From Dehalococcoidia bacterium (GTDB lineage Bacteria; Chloroflexota; Dehalococcoidia; UBA2979), in the NCBI GenBank assembly GCA_023228825.1, contig JALOAL010000015.1, forward strand, positions 1 to 64,000: a DNA stretch of 64,000 nt, read 5' to 3'. The notes under the pieces were generated by a model that had not been told where the DNA came from, made no database searches, and was given only the letters and a program-made list of their open reading frames with translations. The position numbers were made by a program, and so were the translations under genes. Every line of letters begins with the position of its first letter. The first letter of the stretch is position 1. This document shows positions 58,132 to 64,000 of the stretch, one piece after another.

Positions 58132-59961
58132 ATGACCGCTGAGGCGCTCCTGACTTATGCCTCGGAAGTTGGATTCCTCATCATTTTCCTGGTGGTGCTG
58201 GCGCGCGCCATCCGTCAGCCCACACGGGCCAACACGTTCGCCGCGGTCTTCTTCGGGCTGGCGGTTGCCCTCGTCACGCTCGACTGGCTCCAGGGGCTGA
58301 CCGAAACGCAGGGGCCGGCCGTGGACGGCCTGAGGGCGGCCCTTGTCCTGATCTGGCCGTACCCGCTGCTGCGCCTCGCGGACGAGTTCACCGGCGTGAA
58401 CCGCTTCGCCCTGCGCGCGTCCGAGGCCGGCCTCGTGGCCTCCGTGGCCTCCGTGGCCGCCGTCCTCGCGCTCGGGGGCGACGTGGGGGACAGCGGCCCG
58501 CTAGCGCTCGTCATGGCCGTCTACTTCGTAGGCACGGTGGTCTACGCCTCCGCACGCTTCGTCCGAGGCGCCCAGACACGCCACGGGCTGCCACGTCGCC
58601 GGCTCGTCGCCGCTGCCGCCGGCTCCGGGCTGCTCGGCCTCCTGGTGCTCTTCGCGATACCGGCGGGCATCCAACCGGAGGGCCCCTGGAGCGGCATGGC
58701 GACGGTTAGCGGCCTGGGGGCGGGGCTGTCCTACCTCCTCGCCTTTGCGCCCTCGCCGGGGCTGCGGCGCGCCTGGCTGTCCATCGACCTGCAGGAGTTT
58801 GTGGTGGAGGCGATCCTGGCGGCGCCCCAGGACCCCTCCCGGCTGGACGAACTGGCGCGCCGGCTGGAGACGCGCGTCACCTACATCCTGGGCGCCCCCG
58901 CCTACGTCCTGATGCCGGACCCGGAGACCGGCGGCCTCGTCGCGCCTGCTCATGCCGAGGCCAACCGCGGCGCACCCTTCTCCGTCGCGGAACGCTGCTA
59001 CGACTCGCAGCGCCCCCTCTTCGTGAACCGGGAGGACGCACCACCACACAAGGAGGGGCGCCGGAAGGCCCGTGCTGGCGCGATCCTCGCCGCACCCGTG
59101 ACGCTGGCGGAGGAGCGTTTCGGCGTGTTGACGCTGGTGGCGGAGCGCACCCCCATGTTCGCGGAGGGCGACCTGCAGATCCTGCAGGTGCTGGCGGATC
59201 AGGTGGGGGTCATCCTCCGTCACCGTCAACTGCTGGAGGACGCCGCAGAGGCCCAGGCGCAGCAGGAGGCGTTGCGCCTGAAGGAGGACTTCCTCTCGGC
59301 CGCCGCGCACGACCTGAAGACACCGCTCACCACCCTGCTGGCGCAGTCTCAACTGATGCAGCGCTTCGCCGCACGCGATCCGGAGGCGCCCGCGGATCGC
59401 GAGGGCATCGAACGTCTCGTGACGGAGGCGCACCGCATGCGGCGGCTGGTGAGCGACCTGCTGGACGCCTCGCGCGATGACCAAACCGGGTTCGTGGGGG
59501 CCACCCGCCCGGTCGACCTGGTGCTGCTGGCGCAGGAGACCGTGCAGACCATGGGCCGCCGCGCAGAGCGCGTGGTGCTGGAGGGCGACCCGTGCGTGCT
59601 ACAGGTCGACCGCGACCGGGTCGCACAGGTGTTGGAAAACCTGTTGGACAACGCCCTCAAGTACAGCCCCGATGGGGGTACCGTGCGCGTGGTTATCCAG
59701 TCTGACGGCGCCGGGGCGCAGTTCAGCGTGACCGATTCCGGCGTGGGCATTCCTCATGACGACCTGGCCCAGATCTTCAACCGCTTTCAACGCGGTGCAA
59801 GCGTGGACGAGCGTCGATTCAGCGGGTTGGGCCTGGGACTGTATCTCTGCAAGCGAATCGTCGAGGAACACGGCGGCACAATCTCGGTGACGAGCGCGCC
59901 CGGCCAGGGAAGCACCTTCACGGTCTCCCTGCCCCGCGGCTCAGGAGGGGAAACTTCATGA
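58132..59961 (+). CDS. membrane sensor histidine kinase with GAF domain
   Basis: 609 residues. About seven membrane helices (1-~225: 'VGFLIIFLVVLARAI', 'LLGLLVLFAIPAGI') form an input domain. A GAF-like domain (~235-380) follows, then HisKA 'KEDFLSAAAHDLKTPLTTLLAQSQLM' (phospho-His), and HATPase 'VLENLLDNALKYSPDGG', 'VTDSGVGIPHDDLAQIFNRFQRG', 'GLGLGLYLCKRIVEEHGG'. It phosphorylates the adjacent receiver. The stop overlaps the next ATG. The signal is unknown. Confidence 0.93.
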   Translation: MTAEALLTYASEVGFLIIFLVVLARAIRQPTRANTFAAVFFGLAVALVTLDWLQGLTETQGPAVDGLRAALVLIWPYPLLRLADEFTGVNRFALRASEAGLVASVASVAAVLALGGDVGDSGPLALVMAVYFVGTVVYASARFVRGAQTRHGLPRRRLVAAAAGSGLLGLLVLFAIPAGIQPEGPWSGMATVSGLGAGLSYLLAFAPSPGLRRAWLSIDLQEFVVEAILAAPQDPSRLDELARRLETRVTYILGAPAYVLMPDPETGGLVAPAHAEANRGAPFSVAERCYDSQRPLFVNREDAPPHKEGRRKARAGAILAAPVTLAEERFGVLTLVAERTPMFAEGDLQILQVLADQVGVILRHRQLLEDAAEAQAQQEALRLKEDFLSAAAHDLKTPLTTLLAQSQLMQRFAARDPEAPADREGIERLVTEAHRMRRLVSDLLDASRDDQTGFVGATRPVDLVLLAQETVQTMGRRAERVVLEGDPCVLQVDRDRVAQVLENLLDNALKYSPDGGTVRVVIQSDGAGAQFSVTDSGVGIPHDDLAQIFNRFQRGASVDERRFSGLGLGLYLCKRIVEEHGGTISVTSAPGQGSTFTVSLPRGSGGETS

Positions 59962-60461
59962 CTGAACGCATCCTGGTGATCGACGACGACCCGTCGATCC
60001 TCGCGCTGGTGAGCGCCCTGCTGCGCAGCGCCGGCTACGAGGTCACCAGCACACCGGACGCCGTAGAGGGCCTCCGCCTCCTGCTGGCAGACCAGCCGGA
60101 CCTGGTCGTGCTGGACATGCGCATGCCCGTCATGAACGGCTGGCAGTTCAGCCAGGAACTGAAGGCCAGAGGCATCTCCGTACCCATCGTGGTCATGACC
60201 GCCGCCCAGGACGCCCGCGCCTGGGCCGAGGAGATCGACGCCGCCGGCTACATCGGCAAGCCCTTCGACATCGACCGACTGCTGGAGGAGGTGGCCCGCG
60301 CCATTGACCCGGAGAGCGGCAGCACGCGCCTGTTCCACCTGGGCCAGACGGTGCGCGACCTGTTCCCACGCCTCACACCCGCCGCGCGGCACTCCAGCAG
60401 GACGACAGGACGTGGAGCCTCGGGCGCACGCGGCCACACCACCGGCCACGCCAGCGCTTAG
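59958..60461 (+). CDS. single-domain response regulator with C-terminal tail
   Basis: 167 residues, ATG overlapping the kinase stop, with AGGAGGGG about eight bases before. Receiver domain: D10-D11, phospho-acceptor D53 in 'LVVLDMRMPVMNGWQF', T81 and K101 in 'YIGKPFD'. There is no DNA-binding or enzyme domain. The last ~45 residues are low-complexity Ser/Gly/Arg. It may act by protein contact or pass phosphate to others. Confidence 0.92.
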   Translation: MTERILVIDDDPSILALVSALLRSAGYEVTSTPDAVEGLRLLLADQPDLVVLDMRMPVMNGWQFSQELKARGISVPIVVMTAAQDARAWAEEIDAAGYIGKPFDIDRLLEEVARAIDPESGSTRLFHLGQTVRDLFPRLTPAARHSSRTTGRGASGARGHTTGHASA

Positions 60462-60505
60462 CCCGCCTCGCATCGAGGCCCGCCGGCGCTCCGAGCGTGT
60501 AGTGC

Positions 60506-60883
60506 TCAGCCCCCGGCGAGTCTGACGCGATACCCCAGTGCCTGCAGCCGCTCCTGGACGCGCTCGCGGTGGTCGCCCTGGATCTCCAGGTGCGCACCGC
60601 TGCGAGTGCCACCAGCGCCGCAGTGCTGCTTCAGCACCTTCAGCACCCGGTCCAGTTCCGCCTCGCCGCCCGGCAGTCCCACGATGAGCGTCACCGTCTT
60701 CCCGTTGCGCCCGCCCGTGGAGCGGTGGATGCGCACCACCCCGTCTGCCGGCGCCGGTGGCGGCGTCGAACCCTTCGCGCGCCTCGAACGCTGCCCGCCC
60801 GCCGGCTTCGAGGCCCGCTCCCCCTGCCGGCTGACCACGTGCTCCCCGTCCGAGGAGTACACAAGCCTGGACTCGTCCGCCAT
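60506..60883 (-). CDS. SUI1/YciH-type translation initiation protein
   Basis: 125 residues from ATG 60883 with GGAGG. The C-terminal 65 residues carry the SUI1 pattern: 'VRIHRSTGGRNGKTVTLIVGLPGGEAELDRVLKVLKQHCGAGGTRSG', 'LEIQGDHRERVQERLQALGYRVRL'. The N-terminal ~50 residues are basic and flexible. Homologues of eIF1/IF3-like YciH discriminate start sites on the 30S. Interesting next to so many leaderless starts, but the link is conjecture. Confidence 0.88.
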   Translation of the reverse strand: MADESRLVYSSDGEHVVSRQGERASKPAGGQRSRRAKGSTPPPAPADGVVRIHRSTGGRNGKTVTLIVGLPGGEAELDRVLKVLKQHCGAGGTRSGAHLEIQGDHRERVQERLQALGYRVRLAGG

Positions 60884-60934
60884 GCCGCCGCCTCCGTCCG
60901 GGCGCCCCTCGTGCTTGGGATGTAGGTGACACTG

Positions 60935-60940
60935 TAAAGT
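60935..60940 (+). promoter_or_regulatory. tRNA-Arg -10 box
   Basis: TAAAGT, eight bases before the tRNA 5' end, so the primary transcript would have almost no leader. Confidence 0.5.
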
Positions 60941-60948
60941 CAGGGCAC

Positions 60949-61024
60949 GCCCTCGTAGCTCAGTGGACAGAGCAGCGGCCTTCTAATCCGCCGGTCGGAA
61001 GTTCGAATCTTCCCGAGGGCGCCA
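60949..61024 (+). tRNA. tRNA-Arg (UCU)
   Basis: Acceptor arms GCCCTCG and CGAGGGC, D-arm TAGCTCAGTGGACAGAGCA, anticodon loop CTTCTAA (anticodon TCT), T-loop GTTCGAATC. CCA is encoded at 61022-61024. It reads AGA/AGG codons, rare in such a GC-rich genome. Confidence 0.97.
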
Positions 61025-61122
61025 CTCGCTCACCCCCGACCGCGCTCCCGTTGCCCCGCATCCGTCCGGGCCGCGCTCCGCTGCACGAGGTCTGCGTCGA
61101 CCGGCTTTTCCGCCGGAGGCCG

Positions 61123-61638
61123 CTACTCGAACGGCAGATCCATGTCGCGGTGCTCGATGCCGGCGTCCAGGTAGACCTCCCCGCGGGCGGTGTAGCCCAG
61201 GCGCTCGTAGAACGGCACGGCGTGGAGTTGCGCGGAGAGCGTGATGCCGGCGATGCCTCGTGCCCGGGCCTCGGCGTGGAGGGCCTCCATCACCCGGCGG
61301 CCGACGCCGTTCTGCCGATGCTCCGCGAGCACGGCGACGCGGCCGATGTGCGGGTAGCCGCTGTGCGCCTCGTGCAGTCCGTGGTCGTGCTGGTCCAGCA
61401 GCAGGCGCGCCGTGGCGACGGGTTCGCCGTCCAGCCGCGCCAGCACGTGCAACACCGCAGGGTTCGCGCCGGGATTGGCGTCGTAGCCGTCCACTTCTTC
61501 CTCAAGGGGGACGTGCTGCTCCTCCACGAAGACGCGGAAGCGTACGGAGAGGGCGGCGTCCATCGCGGCCTGGTCGGTGACCACGGAGATCTCGAGGCTG
61601 CCCTCGGGCCGCCCGCCTGTCGATGTCCCTCCGGCCAT
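61123..61638 (-). CDS. GNAT acetyltransferase, ElaA-like
   Basis: 171 residues from ATG 61638, with GGAGG eight bases before (GTG 61647 possible). 'ALSVRFRVFVEEQHVPLEEEVDGYD' is the ElaA start, and 'IGRVAVLAEHRQNGVGRRVMEALHAEARARGIAGITLSAQLHAVPFYERLGYTARGEVYLDAGIEHRDM' has the acetyl-CoA pyrophosphate loop and the C-terminal H-x-DM. The substrate is unknown. Confidence 0.88.
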   Translation of the reverse strand: MAGGTSTGGRPEGSLEISVVTDQAAMDAALSVRFRVFVEEQHVPLEEEVDGYDANPGANPAVLHVLARLDGEPVATARLLLDQHDHGLHEAHSGYPHIGRVAVLAEHRQNGVGRRVMEALHAEARARGIAGITLSAQLHAVPFYERLGYTARGEVYLDAGIEHRDMDLPFE

Positions 61639-61741
61639 GGCGCGCACCTCCTCCCGTCTTCGCGCATCCTATGATGTGCGCCCCCAACCGGACGAGACAC
61701 ATCGAGGACGCCGCGCGCCACCGTTGGACGAGGGGAGAGCC

Positions 61742-63055
61742 GTGAGCAGCCCGATCGACTGGAGCGCCACCGCCGCCGAGGCGCTGGAGGTGCTCCGCGC
61801 CTACCTGCGCATCGACACCTCGAACCCCCCGGGCGGCGAAGCGCCGGCCGCGCGCTACCTGGGCGGGGTGCTGGAGGCGGAGGGCATCGCCTGCGAGTAC
61901 GTGGAGACGGCCCCCGGCCGCGAGGCGGTGGCCGCTCGCCTGCCCGGCGACGGATCGCGTCGCGCGCTCATGCTCTCGAACCACCTGGACGTAGTGCCTG
62001 TGCAGCGCGAGTTCTGGACGGTGGACCCGTTCGGCGCCGAGGTGCGGGACGGCCGCATCTACGGTCGTGGCGCGGTGGACATGAAGAGCGTAGGGGTGAT
62101 GCACCTCTTCGCCATGGTTCTCTCGAAACGCCTGGCCCTGCCCCTGCGGCGAGACCTGGTCTTCCTGGCCGCACCGGACGAGGAGACCGGTAGCGACCGG
62201 GGCATGGTGCACCTGCTCAAGCACCGCCCCGACCTGTTCGAGGGCGTGGAGTACTCGCTGAACGAGGGTTCGAGCGGCATGGACGCCTTCGGAGGCGCGC
62301 CGGCGCACCTGTTCGAGGTGGCGGTGACGGAAAAGGCGATGTCGCCGCTGCGCCTGCGCGTGGTGGGGACGCCCGGGCACGGCAGCAAGCCGGCCTACGA
62401 CAACCCCGTGCTACCGCTGATGCGAGCGCTGCGCCGCCTCTCCGAGTGGGACCGCCCGCTGCGCTTCACGGACGCCACTCGCGATTATGTCGCCCGCCTG
62501 CACGAGGCCGGCCTCATCGCGGACGACCGTGACGCCTCGGCGATCGAGGCGGCGGTGAAGACCAGCCCGGACACGGAGGCAGCGTTCACGGACACGCTGA
62601 ACGTGACCATCGTGCGCGCGGGCAACAAGAACAACATCATCCCCGCGGTAGCGGAGGCGGAACTGGACTGCCGCCTGCTGGCCGGCCACGATCCCGAGGA
62701 CTGGCGACGCCAGGTCGTGGAGCGCATCGACGACCCTCGTGTCGAGGTCTCCTTCATCTACGACCACGAACCGCTGCCCGCCGTCTCCCCGTGGGACACG
62801 GACCTCGCGCGCGTCATCCAGGAGGTGCTCCTCGAGGCGTTCGAAGACGCGGTGGTCGTCCCGGCCACCTCGACCGTGGGGACGGACAACCGCTTCCTGC
62901 GGCCGCGCGGCATCACCTCCTACGGCTTCATCCCCTGCCTCCTGAGCCAGGCCGAGCGCGACGGCTTCCACGGCAACGACGAGTTCCTCACGCTGGACAA
63001 CTTCAACATGGGCCTCGAGGTGATGTTCGAAGTCGTGCGGCGCATCTCGACCTAG
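61742..63055 (+). CDS. M20-family metallopeptidase
   Basis: 437 residues from GTG 61742 (VSSPIDWSATA). 'RALMLSNHLDVVPV' (first metal His-Asp), 'GRIYGRGAVDMKSVGVM' (bridging Asp), 'AAPDEETGSDRGM' (Glu-Glu) and late 'VGTDNRFLRPRGITSYGFIPC' place it with M20A carboxypeptidase/desuccinylase-like enzymes. The lid domain is present (about 190-310). 'FHGNDEFLTLDNF' carries the final His. It removes an acyl or peptide group; the substrate is unknown. TATGAT at 61670 may be its -10. Confidence 0.92.
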   Translation: MSSPIDWSATAAEALEVLRAYLRIDTSNPPGGEAPAARYLGGVLEAEGIACEYVETAPGREAVAARLPGDGSRRALMLSNHLDVVPVQREFWTVDPFGAEVRDGRIYGRGAVDMKSVGVMHLFAMVLSKRLALPLRRDLVFLAAPDEETGSDRGMVHLLKHRPDLFEGVEYSLNEGSSGMDAFGGAPAHLFEVAVTEKAMSPLRLRVVGTPGHGSKPAYDNPVLPLMRALRRLSEWDRPLRFTDATRDYVARLHEAGLIADDRDASAIEAAVKTSPDTEAAFTDTLNVTIVRAGNKNNIIPAVAEAELDCRLLAGHDPEDWRRQVVERIDDPRVEVSFIYDHEPLPAVSPWDTDLARVIQEVLLEAFEDAVVVPATSTVGTDNRFLRPRGITSYGFIPCLLSQAERDGFHGNDEFLTLDNFNMGLEVMFEVVRRIST

Positions 63056-63080
63056 CCGCCCGCTTGACGCGCACCTGCCC

Positions 63081-63093
63081 TATCTTGTACGTG
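63081..63093 (+). promoter_or_regulatory. leaderless-type -10 box
   Basis: TATCTT (63081-63086), seven bases, ATG at 63094. Confidence 0.5.
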
Positions 63094-63588
63094 ATGAAAG
63101 AGCCGAAGCGCCTTCAGCGCCGCCCTCGCTTCCGAGGCATGCCCGTCCCTTCCACGCTGGTGGTGGAAGACGGCGCCCCGGACTTCACCACGCCGGACGT
63201 CGACAAGGTGGAGGACCACCTGCGGCGTGGCCTGTGCCACCTCTGCGGCGAGAAGTTGCGCGCCGAGATCGGCTTCGTCGGCGGCGTCGTGTCGATGAAC
63301 ACCGGCATGTTCCGCGACGGGCCGGTGCACCTGGAGTGCGGCCGCTACTCGTTCTTCGCGTGTCCCTTCGTCTCCGGACGCAAGGAGGCGTACCGCTACA
63401 TCCGCCCCGACCGCGTGATCTCGCACCAACAGGCCACGCCGCACCGCCCGGAGCACATGGGCCTCTGGGTCACGGATGGCTTCTCCACACTGGGCGCCCG
63501 GGAACGCCTCCAGTTCATCGCCCACGCCGCCCTCCGCGTGGAATGGGACTGCGAGATCCACCACCGCTTCGCCACCATCCACGACTGA
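63094..63588 (+). CDS. hypothetical Cys-rich protein
   Basis: 164 residues from ATG 63094. 'LCHLCGEKL' (CxxC) then 'HLECGRYSFFACPFV' (C-x7-C) might bind zinc. 'AEIGFVGGVVSMNTGMFRDGPVHLEC' and 'HMGLWVTDGFSTLGARERLQFIAHAALRVEWD' are conserved-looking but I do not recognise the family. No membrane segment. The neighbours (M20 peptidase, methyltransferase) give no clear hint. Confidence 0.65.
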   Translation: MKEPKRLQRRPRFRGMPVPSTLVVEDGAPDFTTPDVDKVEDHLRRGLCHLCGEKLRAEIGFVGGVVSMNTGMFRDGPVHLECGRYSFFACPFVSGRKEAYRYIRPDRVISHQQATPHRPEHMGLWVTDGFSTLGARERLQFIAHAALRVEWDCEIHHRFATIHD

Positions 63589-63623
63589 GGCACACGCTCT
63601 CTGCCCCTACTCTCGCTGGCGCG

Positions 63624-64000
63624 CTACCCAGCCTTGCGGCCGATGACCTCGATGTTCACGTACATGAAGAGGGCGTCCGGCGAGTCGGCCCAGCGACGCC
63701 AGCCGGCGGCGATCGCCTGGAGGTCCGCAGGGGTGGCGATGTCGTACTCGACGGCCTGCTCGGCGAGGGCGGACTGCACGATGCGTTCTGACCACGAGTA
63801 GCCCCAGTTGCGCACGTCCCCTGGCTCATGGAAGACCACGACCGAGCCGGACACCTCCAGGTCCACGAACCCGGCCTCCGACAGCCATGAGGGGAGCCTG
63901 CGGCCGGCGTCCGCGTCCGCACCGTTGCGCGTGGCCACCGCGTGGTAGACCTCCAGCCAGCGGTCGATCTCCGGCGGGCGGGGCCACGCCTGCATGGTGG
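63624..64000 (-). CDS. class I methyltransferase, C-terminal part (gene runs off the right edge)
   Basis: The frame is open to the end of the window, so the start lies beyond it; the ATG at 63995 is probably internal. What is seen: 'RRLPSWLSEAGFVDLEVSGSVVVFHEPGDVRNWGYSWSERIV', 'EYDIATPADLQAIAAGWRRWADSPDALFMYVNIEVIGRK', typical of the C-terminal part of UbiE/Methyltransf_11 proteins (L...AGF..(V/L).......V.F..P). The SAM-binding motifs are outside the window, so the call rests on this end. Confidence 0.65.
   Translation of the reverse strand, partial: TMQAWPRPPEIDRWLEVYHAVATRNGADADAGRRLPSWLSEAGFVDLEVSGSVVVFHEPGDVRNWGYSWSERIVQSALAEQAVEYDIATPADLQAIAAGWRRWADSPDALFMYVNIEVIGRKAG

Noticed and set aside
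60915..60920. TTGGGA as -35 of tRNA-Arg
   Set aside because: The spacer to TAAAGT is 14 bp, too short; only the -10 is kept.
63064..63069. TTGACG as the -35 of the gene at 63094
   Set aside because: Only 11 bp separate it from TATCTT, too short for a sigma-70 spacer.

Overview
The window is a dense, GC-rich bacterial chromosome segment. It is mostly housekeeping genes in short operons whose neighbours overlap at GTGA, ATGA or TGATG junctions. A dark, non-proteobacterial lineage is suggested by several things: a T-box in front of the trp operon, an archaeal/actinobacterial-type inositol-phosphate synthase beside lipid genes, DUF5679 and DUF6391 proteins, and many starts that look leaderless. 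My best guess is Chloroflexota, probably near Dehalococcoidia. This is inferred from gene content and was not tested by phylogeny.

Layout. 0-5.8 kb: a DUF559 nuclease-like gene among GC-rich palindromes, a TIM-barrel protein, DUF309, an ABM-type protein, proS and an HD-GYP protein. 5.9-11.5 kb: the nusA-ylxR-infB-rbfA-truB translation operon, with a terminator-like hairpin in the nusA leader and no rimP, then a DUF5679 gene. 11.6-21.3 kb: a LysR regulator divergent from ino1, followed by an inositol-lipid locus (two acyltransferases, a flippase-like membrane protein, a PAP2 enzyme, a PHP protein, a PimA-like glycosyltransferase, a CDP-alcohol phosphatidyltransferase and a cysteine-free thioredoxin-fold protein). 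21.3-33.2 kb: a membrane-anchored peptidase, prfB with its programmed frameshift, a GNAT remnant, folD, acpS-nnr, fabD-fabF-fabF, recJ and a hypothetical gene. 33.2-48 kb, mainly minus strand: tyrS, ribF, scpA, aroF, aroH, trpA, a CPBP protease and trpBFCDG-(NUDIX/DinB)-trpE. 48.1-48.9 kb: an RHH-DUF433/DUF5615 toxin-antitoxin pair. 49-53.7 kb: gmk, remA, aroA, tyrA, an HD protein and an M50 protease. 54-64 kb: secreted propeller and transglycosylase-like proteins, DUF6391, SRAP, a two-component pair, SUI1, tRNA-Arg(UCU), GNAT, M20 peptidase, a Cys-rich hypothetical and a methyltransferase cut by the right edge.

The most notable regulatory system is upstream of trpE. A consensus promoter drives a T-box riboswitch with a UGG specifier and an intrinsic terminator. 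A 37-codon leader peptide containing WWRWW follows, and its stop codon lies inside the trpE start region. Charged tRNA-Trp could thus be sensed twice, once as RNA and once through ribosome stalling. The locus also makes chorismate-pathway enzymes (aroF, aroH, aroA, tyrA), so aromatic biosynthesis is spread over about 16 kb.

A second genome-wide feature is promoter-to-start geometry. At least nine genes have a TANNNT box exactly 6 or 7 nt before ATG/GTG, as expected for leaderless mRNAs. Three more such boxes precede tiny GTG ORFs that overlap the start of fabD, the antitoxin gene and the DUF6391 gene, which suggests leaderless upstream ORFs used for translational coupling.
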